From Pseudomonas poae (GTDB lineage Bacteria; Pseudomonadota; Gammaproteobacteria; Pseudomonadales; Pseudomonadaceae), in contig NZ_JYLI01000004.1 of the NCBI RefSeq assembly GCF_001439785.1, forward strand, positions 62,001 through 126,000: DNA of 64,000 bases, written 5' to 3'. This document shows, piece by piece, positions 38,752 through 49,655 of this stretch. Each line of letters starts with the position of its first letter. Within the stretch, counting starts at the first letter, position 1. Under the pieces are notes generated by a model. The model was not told the DNA's origin. It made no database searches and saw nothing but the letters and a program-made list of their open reading frames with translations. A program made the position numbers and the translations under genes.

Positions 38752-40431
38752 CTAGCGTTCGTGAACGTAAGTGCCCGGCGCCGCTTCGGCTGCGGCGTAG
38801 ATTTTATTGCCCAGTTTGGCCGGGGCCTTCTTCAATTTGCCTGCGCGCTCCGCCTGCCACGCCTGCCAATGCAGCCACCACGAATCGGTGTGCTTGGTCG
38901 CATCCTCCTGCCACTCCAGCGCGGTGCAGTCCAGGCCATCGCTGGTCTGGTAGCGCGCCTTGGGGTTGCCCGGCGGGTTGAGGATGCTCTGGATATGCCC
39001 GCTGCTCGACAGCACGAACTCCACCTTGCCGCCAAACAACTGCGCCGACTTGTAGCAGGACTGCCACGGTGTGATGTGGTCGTTGGTGCCGGCCAGGGAG
39101 TAGATGTCGGCGGTGATCTGCTTGAGGTCGATGGGCGTGCCGCACACTTCCAGGGCATTGGCGCGCACCAGGGGGTTGTTCTTGAACAGTTCGATCAGGT
39201 CCCCGTGGAAAGCCGCCGGCAGGCGCGTGGTGTCGTTGTTCCAGAACAGGATGTCGAACACCGGCGGCTCATTGCCCAGCAGGTAGTTGTTGACCCAGTA
39301 ATTCCAGATCAGGTCGTTGGGACGCATCCAGGCGAACACCTTGGCCATGTCACGGCCTTCGAGCACGCCGGCCTGATAGGAATGGCGCTTGGCGGCCTCC
39401 AGCGTCTGTTCGTCGACGAACAGCGCCACCTGGGTGTCCAGCGTGGTGTCCAGTACGCTCACCAACAGCGTCAGCGCGGTGACCTTGTTCTCGCCCAGCG
39501 CCGCGTAGTGGCCCAGCAGCGCCGTGCAGGTGATGCCGCCGGAGCAGGCGCCGAGCATGTTGATATCCTTGCTGCCAGTGATCGCGCTGACCACGTCCAC
39601 GGCTTCTTTGAGCGCTTCGATGTAGGTCGACAGGCCCCACTCGCGCTGGGCCTTGGTGGGGTTGCGCCAACTGACGATAAAGGTCTGCTGGTTATTGCGC
39701 AGGCAGAAGCGCGCCAGGCTTTTTTCCGGGCTCAGGTCGAACACATAGAATTTATTGATCTGCGGCGGCACCACCAGCAGCGGGCGCTCGTGCACCTGTT
39801 CGGTGATCGGCTTGTACTGGATCAGCTCCAGCACGTCATTGCGAAACACCACCGCGCCTTCGGTGGTGCCCAGGGTCTTGCCCACTTCGAAGGCGCCCAT
39901 GTTGACCTGGCTCGGCATGCCGCCGTTGTGCACCATGTCCTTGGCCAGGTGGGACAGGCCATCGAGCAGGCTTTTACCGCCGGTCTCGAAGAAGCGCTTG
40001 ACCGCCGCCGGGTTCGCCACGCTGTTGGTGGGCGCCATGGCTTCGGTCATCAGGTTGATCACGAAGTGGCCGCGGCTGATGTCCTGGGGCGACAGGCTGC
40101 TGTCATCGATCCAGTCGTGCAGTTCCTTGCGCCACGCCAGATAGGTTTGCAGGTAGCGTTTATAGAGCGGGTTCTGGCTCCAGGCCGGGTCGCTGAAGCG
40201 ACGGTCATCGTGCTCCGGCACCAGCGCGGATTGGCCGAACATCACGTTCTTCAACTCGAGCCCCAGGTGGGCGGCATGCTTGACGCTGTGCAGCGGTTGC
40301 CTGATGGCCTGGGTCAGCACCATCTTCGCCGAGGCGAGCAAGTCCTTTTTGCGTAACGCGATGATCGGGTTCAGCCCCAGTGTGTTTTCCGAGGCCTGGC
40401 GTTTCAAGTCATCGTTGTTCTTGTTACTCAT
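38752..40431 (-). CDS. phaC1: Class II PHA synthase PhaC1
   Basis: This 559-residue synthase polymerises medium-chain 3-hydroxyacyl-CoA into PHA on the granule surface. The nucleophile Cys296 sits in G-A-C-S-G-G, with the aspartate in G-T-N-D-H-I-T-P-W and the histidine in S-S-G-H-I-Q-S. The N-terminus (M-S-N-K-N-N-D-D-L-K-R-Q) and the end (G-T-Y-V-H-E-R) are those of PhaC1 rather than PhaC2. It is the only PHA synthase gene in the window. Confidence 0.96.
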   Translation of the reverse strand: MSNKNNDDLKRQASENTLGLNPIIALRKKDLLASAKMVLTQAIRQPLHSVKHAAHLGLELKNVMFGQSALVPEHDDRRFSDPAWSQNPLYKRYLQTYLAWRKELHDWIDDSSLSPQDISRGHFVINLMTEAMAPTNSVANPAAVKRFFETGGKSLLDGLSHLAKDMVHNGGMPSQVNMGAFEVGKTLGTTEGAVVFRNDVLELIQYKPITEQVHERPLLVVPPQINKFYVFDLSPEKSLARFCLRNNQQTFIVSWRNPTKAQREWGLSTYIEALKEAVDVVSAITGSKDINMLGACSGGITCTALLGHYAALGENKVTALTLLVSVLDTTLDTQVALFVDEQTLEAAKRHSYQAGVLEGRDMAKVFAWMRPNDLIWNYWVNNYLLGNEPPVFDILFWNNDTTRLPAAFHGDLIELFKNNPLVRANALEVCGTPIDLKQITADIYSLAGTNDHITPWQSCYKSAQLFGGKVEFVLSSSGHIQSILNPPGNPKARYQTSDGLDCTALEWQEDATKHTDSWWLHWQAWQAERAGKLKKAPAKLGNKIYAAAEAAPGTYVHER

Positions 40432-40490
40432 CTACGACGCTCCATTGTCCGAAAGACGAGTACCGGTTATTGCCGCGCGTCCGGTTTCGC

Positions 40491-40507
40491 TGCACGGCAC
40501 AAGCCAG
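40491..40507 (-). promoter_or_regulatory. Possible sigma-54 promoter of phaC1
   Basis: On the minus strand CTGGCTTGTGCCGTGCA has the GG-N10-GC spacing of a -24/-12 element, about 60 bases upstream of the phaC1 start. It fits TGGC well but TTGC only partly (GTGC). It is the only candidate I found in the 248-base gap (40432-40679). Confidence 0.35.
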
Positions 40508-40679
40508 GTACTGCACTTGGGTGACCGTTGCTACCGCATCGTTAAATGCAGGGAACTTGCCAGTCCCATGGGTTACCCGAGTTTAATTTTTTGCGCAAGC
40601 GGGCCAATCATTGGCCACACAACAGATCATTCAAGCAGATGAAATTAGAAAATGCCCTCTAACGCGCAGGAGGCCCGAG

Positions 40680-41057
40680 CTAGAGCATCAGCCGTACGAC
40701 CGACTCGCTCGGGTCGCGGGTTTTACCGGCGGCCTTGAGTTCGGCCAGGTAATCGGCCCACAGGCTTTCCTGACGCACGGCCAGTTGGTAGAGGTAATCC
40801 CAGGTGAACAGTCCGCTGTCATGGCCGTCGTCAAAGGTCAATTTCAGTGCGTACTGGCCGGCCGGTTCCACCTTGATCAACTTAACGTGGAGCTTGCCGA
40901 ATTGCAGGATGGGTTTGCCGTGGCCCTGGACCTCGGCGGAAGGCGAATGCGTACGCAGCAACTCGGCGGGGAGTTGGTACACCTCGTCAGGCCCGTAGGT
41001 GAGGCCGAGGGTGTTGGAGGTTTTGTGCAGGTTTACAGCCGTGGGGAATTTGGACAT
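40680..41057 (-). CDS. DUF971 (gamma-butyrobetaine hydroxylase-like N-terminal) protein
   Basis: This 125-residue protein matches the DUF971 fold, with L-R-T-H-S-P-S-A-E, K-P-I-L-Q-F and the aromatic G-L-F-T-W-D-Y-L-Y segment. In related proteins this domain occurs in gamma-butyrobetaine hydroxylases and in iron-sulfur assembly partners; a function here is not established. It is a small cytoplasmic protein with no signal. It is commonly found between hslU and the pha genes in pseudomonads. Confidence 0.85.
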   Translation of the reverse strand: MSKFPTAVNLHKTSNTLGLTYGPDEVYQLPAELLRTHSPSAEVQGHGKPILQFGKLHVKLIKVEPAGQYALKLTFDDGHDSGLFTWDYLYQLAVRQESLWADYLAELKAAGKTRDPSESVVRLML

Positions 41058-41088
41058 TGATAATAATCCTGAAGAAACCGGCTCAAAA

Positions 41089-41162
41089 ATGTGGGAGCTG
41101 GCTTGCCTGCGATAGCGGTGTTGAATTCACCCTCGCTATCGCGGGCAAGCCAGCTCCCACAT
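41089..41162. repeat. REPIN upstream of the DUF971 gene
   Basis: The arms ATGTGGGAGCTGGCTTGCC and GGCAAGCCAGCTCCCACAT are exact inverse complements, separated by a short spacer with GCGATAGCGG and CTCGCTATCGC. The whole element can form one long hairpin. The same arms appear at 43237-43330. Confidence 0.92.
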
Positions 41163-41188
41163 TAAAGCAAAGCGGTTCTGTGTGAGGC

Positions 41189-42526
41189 TTACAGGATATA
41201 ACGAGACAAATCTTCGTTCTGCGCCAATTCGCCCAAGTGGCTGTTGACGTAATCCGCGTCGATCTTGATCACTTCGCCATTTTGCGCACCGGCCAGGTCG
41301 CCGGCACTGAAGGACACTTCCTCCAGCAAACGCTCAAGCAGCGTGTGCAGGCGACGGGCCCCGATGTTCTCGGTCTTCTCGTTGACCTGCCAGGCAATCT
41401 CGGCCAGGCGCTTGATACCGTCCGGCTGAAACTCGATGCCCAGGCCTTCGGTTTTCAGCAACTCACGGTACTGCTCGGTGAGCGAGGCGTGCGGCTCGCT
41501 GAGGATGCGCTCGAAGTCACCTGGCGTCAGCGCCTTGAGCTCCACGCGAATCGGCAGACGGCCTTGCAGCTCGGGTACCAGGTCGCTTGGCTTGCTCAGG
41601 TGGAAGGCGCCGGAAGCGATAAACAGGATGTGGTCGGTCTTGACCATGCCCAGCTTGGTGTTCACGGTACAGCCTTCGATCAGCGGCAGCAGGTCGCGCT
41701 GCACGCCTTCGCGGGATACATCGACGCCCCCGGAGTTACCGCGCTTGGCCACCTTGTCGATCTCGTCGATGAACACGATGCCGTGCTGCTCGACCGCTTC
41801 CAGGGCCTTGGCCTTGAGTTCTTCCTCATTGACCAGGCGCCCGGCTTCTTCGTCGCGCACCAGTTTGAGCGCGTCCTTGACCTTGAGCTTGCGGCTTTTC
41901 TTCTTGCCCTTGCCCATGTTGGCGAACAGGTTCTGCAACTGGCTGGTCATTTCTTCCATGCCAGGCGGTGCGGAGATGTCGACGCCGGAGACTTCGGCGA
42001 CTTCGATCTCGATTTCCTTGTCGTCCAGTTGCCCTTCACGCAGACGCTTGCGGAACAGCTGGCGTGTATTGGAATCGGTCGACTGCGCCGAGTCCTCGTT
42101 GAAACCCATGCGTGCCGGTGGCAGCAGGGCGTCGAGGATGCGTTCTTCGGCGGCGTCTTCGGCGCGATGGCTGACCTTGGTCACTTCCTGTTCGCGCAGC
42201 ATCTTCAGGGCGGCGTCGGCCAGATCACGGATGATCGACTCGACGTCGCGGCCCACGTAGCCCACTTCGGTGAACTTGGTCGCTTCGACCTTGATGAACG
42301 GTGCGTTGGCCAACTTGGCCAGGCGCCGGGCGATCTCGGTTTTGCCTACGCCGGTGGGTCCGATCATCAGGATGTTCTTGGGCGTTACTTCAACGCGCAG
42401 TTCTTCGGGCAGTTGCATCCGGCGCCAGCGGTTACGCAGGGCAATGGCGACGGCGCGCTTGGCATCGTCCTGGCCGATGATATGGCGGTTGAGTTCATGG
42501 ACGATTTCGCGGGGAGTCATGGACAT
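41189..42526 (-). CDS. hslU: ATP-dependent protease ATPase subunit HslU
   Basis: This 445-residue AAA+ unfoldase pairs with HslV. Walker A is G-P-T-G-V-G-K-T-E (about residue 57), Walker B is I-V-F-I-D-E-I-D-K, and the inserted I domain lies between about 110 and 240. The conserved C-terminal tail (D-L-S-R-Y-I-L), which docks into HslV, is intact. The ATG at 42526 gives the standard length. It is 37 bases after hslV. Confidence 0.97.
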   Translation of the reverse strand: MSMTPREIVHELNRHIIGQDDAKRAVAIALRNRWRRMQLPEELRVEVTPKNILMIGPTGVGKTEIARRLAKLANAPFIKVEATKFTEVGYVGRDVESIIRDLADAALKMLREQEVTKVSHRAEDAAEERILDALLPPARMGFNEDSAQSTDSNTRQLFRKRLREGQLDDKEIEIEVAEVSGVDISAPPGMEEMTSQLQNLFANMGKGKKKSRKLKVKDALKLVRDEEAGRLVNEEELKAKALEAVEQHGIVFIDEIDKVAKRGNSGGVDVSREGVQRDLLPLIEGCTVNTKLGMVKTDHILFIASGAFHLSKPSDLVPELQGRLPIRVELKALTPGDFERILSEPHASLTEQYRELLKTEGLGIEFQPDGIKRLAEIAWQVNEKTENIGARRLHTLLERLLEEVSFSAGDLAGAQNGEVIKIDADYVNSHLGELAQNEDLSRYIL

Positions 42527-42563
42527 AGTGTTTGGCGGCCTCAAGCGCAAATAAGCCTACGGC

Positions 42564-43094
42564 TTACTCGGCGAGGTCCTGCTCCTCAATGGTGAAGTTG
42601 TGGTTGGTGAACACGCAGATATCGCCAGCGATGCCCAGCGCGGTCTCGACGACTTCGCGGGCCGACAGGTCGGTCTTCTTCAACAGTGCGCTGGCCGCTG
42701 CCTGGGCGTAGCCACCGCCAGAACCCATGGCGATCAGGCCGTGTTCAGGCTCAACCACATCGCCGTTGCCAGTGATGATCAGGGACGCGTCCTTGTTGGC
42801 GACGGCCAGCATGGCTTCGAGGCGGCTGAGGGAGCGGTCGGTGCGCCATTCTTTGGCAAGTTCGACTGCGGCGCGCACGAGGTGGCCCTGGTGTTTTTCC
42901 AGCTGGCCTTCGAAACGTTCGAAAAGGGTGAAAGCGTCGGCGGTGGCACCGGCGAAACCGGCAAGCACCTGGCCGTGGTACAGGCGACGCACCTTCTTGG
43001 CGTTGCCTTTCATCACGGTGTTGCCCAGGGAAACCTGGCCATCGCCGCCCATGACGACTTTGCCGTGGCGACGTACTGAAACGATGGTGGTCAA
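42564..43094 (-). CDS. hslV: ATP-dependent protease peptidase subunit HslV
   Basis: This 176-residue proteasome-like peptidase starts with TTG; after removal of Met the Thr-Thr-Ile-Val-Ser-Val sequence gives the N-terminal threonine nucleophile. No ATG gives a compatible start, and GGAGA lies about eight bases before the TTG. The G-S-G-G-G-Y-A-Q-A motif and the lysine region R-L-Y-H-G are present. The upstream frame (to 43238) is not coding-like. Forms the HslVU protease for stress-damaged proteins. Confidence 0.96.
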   Translation of the reverse strand: MTTIVSVRRHGKVVMGGDGQVSLGNTVMKGNAKKVRRLYHGQVLAGFAGATADAFTLFERFEGQLEKHQGHLVRAAVELAKEWRTDRSLSRLEAMLAVANKDASLIITGNGDVVEPEHGLIAMGSGGGYAQAAASALLKKTDLSAREVVETALGIAGDICVFTNHNFTIEEQDLAE

Positions 43095-43236
43095 GGGGAG
43101 AGTCTCCACGCAGCGGGGCGAAAATGCCCTGATGGAAACTGATATGGGGGTGGTGGGGGGGATTTCAACCGTAGGAAGGGTGTGCGGACGAGTGGTGTTT
43201 ATGAGCCTTATACATTTTCCAGAGGCCCATAAAACC

Positions 43237-43330
43237 AATGTGGGAGCTGGCTTGCCTGCGATGGCGGTGTGTCAGTCACTGAAAATATTGACTGTTACAC
43301 CGCCATCGCAGGCAAGCCAGCTCCCACATT
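43237..43330. repeat. REPIN upstream of hslV
   Basis: The arms AATGTGGGAGCTGGCTTGCC and GGCAAGCCAGCTCCCACATT flank a spacer with CTGCGATGGCGG and CCGCCATCGCAG. It is the same class as the element at 41089, so the hslVU pair is flanked by two copies of one REPIN type. Confidence 0.92.
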
Positions 43331-43351
43331 TTGAGCGGCGTCAAGCTTGAA

Positions 43352-44053
43352 TCAACGGCTTTGGCGTTGTTGTAACAACAGGTTGCTAAAGCCGGCGCCC
43401 GCCAGTTGCTTCTGCGCCACGGTCAGTTGCTCGCGGTTGCTGAACGGTCCCACCAGCACGCGATACCAGGTCGCTTCCTTCACCGTGCCGGACTCCACCG
43501 AAACGGTCTGCCCCAGCAGAATGATCTGCGCGCGAACGCGCTCGGCATCCGCCTGTTTCGGGAACGAGCCCGCCTGCAGGAAGAACTTGGTCACCGGCGC
43601 GGCCTTGGTTTCGGCAACCGGCGGAGCCGGCGGCGGGGTGATCCCGGCCAGCGCAGCCTGGGCGCGGGCGGTGTCGATTTTCGCGGCTTCCGCCGGGGTC
43701 ACCGGTGTGGTCGGCACCTGTGGCGTCGGCAGGGTTTTTTCCGGCACCGCATCAGGCGGCACGATCACTTCCGACTCGGGCAGCAGCGTGTAGAAGTCGT
43801 ATTTCGGCTTCACCGGGGCGGTCGGGCTGGGCGCGGTCTTGTTGGCCTCGGCCATTTTGCTGGCCTTCTGCTGTTCCAGCTTGACCCGTTTGACGTCGTC
43901 GCCCTGGCCCGGATCCAGTTTCATGAGGAACACGACGAACGCGCCGACCGTAAGGCCGATCGCCATCCACAGCCAGCCCGGAATCGGCTGCTTTGCGGGG
44001 GCCTGATAGCGGCTCGCGCCGCGCTTGGGTGCAGGTTTCTTCTTGGCAGCCAA
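43352..44053 (-). CDS. SPOR-domain cell-division-type protein (FtsN-like)
   Basis: This 233-residue protein has a basic cytoplasmic N-terminus and a membrane helix near residues 23-45. A Pro/Ala-rich linker follows and then a C-terminal SPOR domain (F-F-L-Q-A-G-S-F through L-V-G-P-F-S-N-R). SPOR domains bind denuded peptidoglycan at division sites. The position directly after argS matches FtsN in other gammaproteobacteria. It starts one base after the argS stop. Confidence 0.86.
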   Translation of the reverse strand: MAAKKKPAPKRGASRYQAPAKQPIPGWLWMAIGLTVGAFVVFLMKLDPGQGDDVKRVKLEQQKASKMAEANKTAPSPTAPVKPKYDFYTLLPESEVIVPPDAVPEKTLPTPQVPTTPVTPAEAAKIDTARAQAALAGITPPPAPPVAETKAAPVTKFFLQAGSFPKQADAERVRAQIILLGQTVSVESGTVKEATWYRVLVGPFSNREQLTVAQKQLAGAGFSNLLLQQRQSR

Positions 44054-44054
44054 C

Positions 44055-45791
<1,737 letters not shown>

Positions 45792-45855
45792 GGTGTTCTC
45801 TTTCAACCGCAAGCGGCGGCGCGCGATGCGCAGGTGGAAAAACTGGGCATTATCC

Positions 45856-45936
45856 GTGGCGCGGGCGGGCTTGCCAACCGTTCAGACCAGATGGCGGACC
45901 TGCGGGCCCATCGCAGGCCAGCCCGCTCTCACATTT
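45856..45936. repeat. Degenerate REP pair between argS and priA
   Basis: Decayed arms, GCGGGCGGGCTTGCC and AGGCCAGCCCGCTCTCAC, face each other across about 45 bases. Mismatches in both arms show that it is an old copy. Confidence 0.5.
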
Positions 45937-45979
45937 AAAGGCGGTTACATTGCAAACGAGGGAGCCGCCAGGCTACCCA

Positions 45980-48199
45980 TCAATACAAATCCACCGGATC
46001 CACATCCAGCGACCATCGCACCTGCCGGCCACCGGGCATTTGCTCCAGGGCCAGCAACCAGCTGCTCAACAGTCGATGCAACGGCGCGCGGGAAGTCGCC
46101 TGCAACAGCAGCTGGGCGCGATAACGTCCGGCGCGGCGTTCCATGGGGGCCGGCACCGGGCCGAGCAATTCGATGCCGCTCAGACCCAGCTCTGCCAGCA
46201 AACGTTCAGCGGCGCTGCACGCCTCATCGAGGAAGCCTTCGGCCTGCCCCGGTTTATGGGCTTCGGCACGCAGCAGGGCCAGGTGGGCAAACGGCGGCAG
46301 GCCGGCGGAACGGCGTTCGCTCAGGGCCTGTTCGGCGAAGGCAAAATAGCCCTGTTCGGTCAGCTGGATCAGCAGCGGATGATCGGCCAGGTGCGTCTGG
46401 ATAATCACCCGCCCCGGCTCTTCGGCGCGGCCTGCGCGGCCCGCGACCTGCACGATCAACTGCGCCATGCGCTCGCTGGCGCGAAAATCCCCGGAGAACA
46501 GGCCGCCGTCCGCATCCAGGATCGACACCAGGGTGACCCTTGGAAAGTGGTGCCCCTTGGCGAGCATCTGCGTGCCCACCAGGATGCACGGCTGGCCTTT
46601 CTGGATGGTGGCAAACAGCTGGTTCATGGCGTCTTTGCGCGAGGTGCTGTCGCGGTCGACCCGCAGCACCGGGTAATCCGGAAACAGGATGCCCAGGCGC
46701 TCTTCGGCGCGCTCGGTGCCCGCGCCGACGGGGCGCAGGTCGACTTTGCCGCACTGCGGGCAATGGCGCGGCACCCGCTCCACATGGCCGCAATGATGGC
46801 AGCGCAGTTCGCCGTGGCGCTGGTGCACGGTCATGCGCGCATCGCAACGCTCACACTCGGACATCCAGCCGCAGTCGTGGCACAAAAGCGTCGGCGCGAA
46901 GCCGCGTCGATTGAGAAACACCAGCACCTGCTGGCCAGCGGCGAGGGTCTGGCCGATGGCTTGTTGCATCGGCCCGGAAATGCCGCTGTCCAGCGGACGG
47001 CTTTTGACGTCCAGGCGCAGGAAGCGTGGCTGTTTGGCACCGCCGGCGCGTTCGTTCAAACGCAGCAGGCCATAGCGGCCGGTGTAGGCGTTGTGCAGGC
47101 TTTCAAGGGACGGCGTGGCCGAACCCAGCACAATCGGGATGTCTTCCTGGCGCGCGCGCACCAGCGCAAGGTCGCGGGCGTGATAGCGCAGGCCTTCCTG
47201 CTGTTTATAGGAGCCGTCGTGCTCCTCGTCGATGATGATCAGTCCGGGGTTTTTCATCGGCGTGAACAGCGCCGAACGGGTGCCGATAATAATGTCGGCC
47301 TCGCCGTCCCGCGCCGCCAACCATGACTCCAGGCGCTCACGGTCGTTGACTGCCGAATGCACCAAGGCGATGCGCGCATTGAAGCGCTGCTCGAAGCGCG
47401 CCAGGGTCTGTGGGCCCAGGTTGATCTCGGGGATCAGCACCAGCGCCTGTTTGCCGGCCTGCAGGGTCTCGCGGATCAACTGCAGATAGACTTCGGTCTT
47501 GCCGCTGCCGGTGACGCCAGCCAGCAAGAATGCATGGAAGCTGTCGAAGCCTGCGCGGATCGCTTCATAGGCAGCGCGTTGCTCGGCGTTCAGCGGCAGC
47601 TCCGGCTGTGCCAGCCAGTGTTCATGGCGCGGATCGGGCGCATGCTTGCGGATTTCCACCTGCACCAGACCCTTGGCCAGCAGCAGGTCGAGGCTGTCCT
47701 TGCTCAGCATCAGCTTGCTTAACAGTTGATGCGCCACGCCATGAGGGTGCTGCGCCAGGGTGGCGAGGGCCTCACGCTGACGCGGCGCGCGGGCGATGCG
47801 TGGATCGTCGAGGCGCGCGCCAGGCACCGTGGACCAGAAGCGTTCCTGGCGCGCTTCGGCCAGTTCGCCCTGACGCAGCAGCACTGGCAGCGCCCAGCTC
47901 AAGGTGTCACCCAGGCTGTGCTGGTAATACTGGGCGGTCCACAGGCACAGCTTGAACAGTGCCGGTGGCAGCGGCGCGGTGGCGTCGATGATCGCCAGTG
48001 CGGGTTTGAGCTTTTCTGCCGGGACTTCGCTGTGGTCGGCAATTTCCACCAGGATGCCGATCATTTCCCGGCGGCCGAACGGTACGCGCACGCGCATGCC
48101 TGGCTGCAACTGCGTGCGCAGCACACCGGCCGGCGCCCGGTAATCGAACAGGCGGCGCAGGGGCGAGGGCAGGGCTAGGCGCAAAATGGCGTCGGGCAC
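45980..48199 (-). CDS. priA: Primosomal replication protein N-prime (helicase PriA)
   Basis: This 739-residue superfamily 2 helicase restarts stalled replication forks. Walker A is G-V-T-G-S-G-K-T-E and the DEAH-like box is D-E-E-H-D. The zinc-binding C-x2-C clusters follow (C-H-D-C, C-E-R-C, C-H-H-C, C-P-Q-C). The N-terminal 3-prime DNA-end binding region begins M-P-D-A-I-L-R-L. The full family length is present. It is divergent from rpmE, with about 220 bases between. Confidence 0.96.
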   Translation of the reverse strand: MPDAILRLALPSPLRRLFDYRAPAGVLRTQLQPGMRVRVPFGRREMIGILVEIADHSEVPAEKLKPALAIIDATAPLPPALFKLCLWTAQYYQHSLGDTLSWALPVLLRQGELAEARQERFWSTVPGARLDDPRIARAPRQREALATLAQHPHGVAHQLLSKLMLSKDSLDLLLAKGLVQVEIRKHAPDPRHEHWLAQPELPLNAEQRAAYEAIRAGFDSFHAFLLAGVTGSGKTEVYLQLIRETLQAGKQALVLIPEINLGPQTLARFEQRFNARIALVHSAVNDRERLESWLAARDGEADIIIGTRSALFTPMKNPGLIIIDEEHDGSYKQQEGLRYHARDLALVRARQEDIPIVLGSATPSLESLHNAYTGRYGLLRLNERAGGAKQPRFLRLDVKSRPLDSGISGPMQQAIGQTLAAGQQVLVFLNRRGFAPTLLCHDCGWMSECERCDARMTVHQRHGELRCHHCGHVERVPRHCPQCGKVDLRPVGAGTERAEERLGILFPDYPVLRVDRDSTSRKDAMNQLFATIQKGQPCILVGTQMLAKGHHFPRVTLVSILDADGGLFSGDFRASERMAQLIVQVAGRAGRAEEPGRVIIQTHLADHPLLIQLTEQGYFAFAEQALSERRSAGLPPFAHLALLRAEAHKPGQAEGFLDEACSAAERLLAELGLSGIELLGPVPAPMERRAGRYRAQLLLQATSRAPLHRLLSSWLLALEQMPGGRQVRWSLDVDPVDLY

Positions 48200-48320
48200 G
48201 CGAGAGGTCTCATCTATAAAGGCAGGCGGTGGCGCAGGGGCGCGAGCCTAGCAGACAGGGGGAGGCTTGGGGTAGCCGACAGTTTTCTGATGAAAGGACG
48301 GGTTGGGCTGTCAGCGCCGC

Positions 48321-48348
48321 TTGCGCGATTTGAAAGGTCTGTTAGAAT
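48321..48348 (+). promoter_or_regulatory. Probable sigma-70 promoter of rpmE
   Basis: TTGCGC and TAGAAT are separated by 16 bases. Transcription would begin near 48355, giving a leader of about 60 bases before rpmE. Confidence 0.55.
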
Positions 48349-48362
48349 TCGCGGCCTAATTA

Positions 48363-48399
48363 CGTGCGGTATTCGACAATAGTGTCGAGTGGCGGCACG
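48363..48399 (+). promoter_or_regulatory. Structured 5-prime leader hairpin of rpmE
   Basis: An inner stem, TCGACA/TGTCGA with a four-base loop (48373-48388), is nested in an outer stem, CGTGC/GCACG (48363-48399). The structure ends 18 bases before the rpmE start and just upstream of the CCGAGGAAG ribosome-binding site. It could regulate translation, possibly by ribosomal-protein feedback; this is not shown. Confidence 0.5.
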
Positions 48400-48417
48400 C
48401 TAGCCCGAGGAAGTGCC

Positions 48418-48654
48418 ATGAAAGCCGATATCCATCCAGCGTACGAAACCATCGAAGTTACCTGCAGCTGCGGCAACAAGTTCGAAACCCGTTCGAACCT
48501 GTGCAAGCCACTGGGTACTGACGTATGCAACGAGTGCCACCCGTTCTACACCGGTAAGCAGAAAACTCTGGACACCGGCGGCCGTGTACAGCGCTTCGCA
48601 GATCGCTTTGGTGCTTTCGGCAAGAAACCTGCTGCTGCCACTCCGGCAGAGTAA
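48418..48654 (+). CDS. rpmE: 50S ribosomal protein L31, zinc-binding type
   Basis: This 78-residue ribosomal protein has the four-cysteine zinc motif (C-S-C near residue 16 and C-N-E-C near 37), which marks the zinc-containing C+ form. The F-Y-T-G-K-Q-K segment is conserved. GAGGAAG precedes the ATG. Two terminator-like hairpins follow within 66 bases of its stop codon. Confidence 0.97.
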   Translation: MKADIHPAYETIEVTCSCGNKFETRSNLCKPLGTDVCNECHPFYTGKQKTLDTGGRVQRFADRFGAFGKKPAAATPAE

Positions 48655-48659
48655 GGTTC

Positions 48660-48719
48660 AAAAGCCTTATGGGCTTTTGCCAGCTGTTGAAAAAGGCGTC
48701 CCTTGTGGGCGCCTTTTTT
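48660..48719 (+). terminator. Tandem hairpins after rpmE, overlapping the nuclease start
   Basis: The first hairpin (48660-48678) is AAAAGCC/GGCTTTT with the loop TTATG. The second (48690-48719) is AAAAAGGCG/CGCCTTTTT with an internal CCC/GGG pair and a six-T end, a strong intrinsic terminator. The ATG of the next gene lies across the loop of the first hairpin, and the second lies inside its signal-peptide codons. Confidence 0.8.
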
Positions 48720-49478
48720 GTGTCTGGAATTTGGCTGTCTGCCGCCCAGGCCGAGGTTTTCTGCCCGGCGCCGGCCTCACTGGCCCATGTGCAGGTCAAG
48801 CGCGTGGTGGATGGCGACACGGTGCGCCTCACCGATGGCCGCAGCGTGCGCATGATCGGCCTCAATGCGCCGGAAACCGCCAAAAAGGGCCGCCCCGACG
48901 AGCCCTATGCCGTCGCCGCGCGTCAGCGTTTGCAGGCCTTGGTGCGGGCCAGTGACGGGCGCGTCGGGCTCGTGCCGGGGCGCGAGCGCAAGGATCATTA
49001 TGGCCGTACCCTGGCCCATCTCTATGGCGCCGATGGCAACAACCTGGAAGCGCAGCTGCTCGCCGAAGGCCTGGGGTTTCAGGTGGGCGTTGCACCCAAT
49101 GTCGACCTCATCGCGTGCCAACAGGCAGCTGAAAACGCTGCGCGCCAACGCCGCCTGGGGCTGTGGCGCACATCACCCGTGCGCAGCGTGGCGCAGGTCC
49201 GGCGCGCAGGGTTTGCCCTGATCAGCGGCCGAGTGAGCAAGGTAGAACGCAATCGCGGCGGTATCTGGATTCAACTACCGGGTTCGCTGGCACTGCGCAT
49301 TGCGCCTAATGTGGCCGGGAAATTCGACCCAGCCACGCTCAGCGGTCTGCAAGGCCAGACTATAGAGGCGCGTGGCTGGGTGCAGGATCGCGCTCGACGT
49401 GGCCGTGTTGAAAATGGACGGGCGCGCTGGGTGCTGCCGTTGAGTGATCCGGCCATGCTCAAGGTGTCTCGACAATAA
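48669..49478 (+). CDS. Secreted staphylococcal-nuclease-like thermonuclease
   Basis: This 269-residue protein has an N-terminal signal peptide (basic K-K, hydrophobic core, A-A-Q-A cleavage site near residue 28). An SNase fold follows, with V-V-D-G-D-T-V-R and I-G-L-N-A-P-E (calcium/active-site segments) and G-R-x-L-A containing the catalytic Arg/Glu region. It probably degrades DNA or RNA outside the cytoplasm. The C-terminal 90 residues form an extra OB-like region of unknown role. The ribosome-binding site is weak, and two hairpins overlap the start, so expression from rpmE transcription would be low. Confidence 0.87.
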   Translation: MGFCQLLKKASLVGAFFVSGIWLSAAQAEVFCPAPASLAHVQVKRVVDGDTVRLTDGRSVRMIGLNAPETAKKGRPDEPYAVAARQRLQALVRASDGRVGLVPGRERKDHYGRTLAHLYGADGNNLEAQLLAEGLGFQVGVAPNVDLIACQQAAENAARQRRLGLWRTSPVRSVAQVRRAGFALISGRVSKVERNRGGIWIQLPGSLALRIAPNVAGKFDPATLSGLQGQTIEARGWVQDRARRGRVENGRARWVLPLSDPAMLKVSRQ

Positions 49479-49655
49479 AAACTGTAGACATTTTCAGTCT
49501 TGATTGTGAACAGTTGCGCCCTCGTATCCCGTGGCCTGCGCTCAAAATGCGCAGTTGCAGGGACTTGAGGCCCGTGACTGCCCAGTCTTGTAGGGAAATT
49601 GCTTCGCGCGTATCCTCGGCGGTCCGTCGACCAACAGTAAAAGCGGAATGCCGAT

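Noticed and set aside
38761..40356. 531-residue plus-strand frame opposite phaC1
   Set aside because: Shadow of phaC1; no domain and odd amino acid composition.
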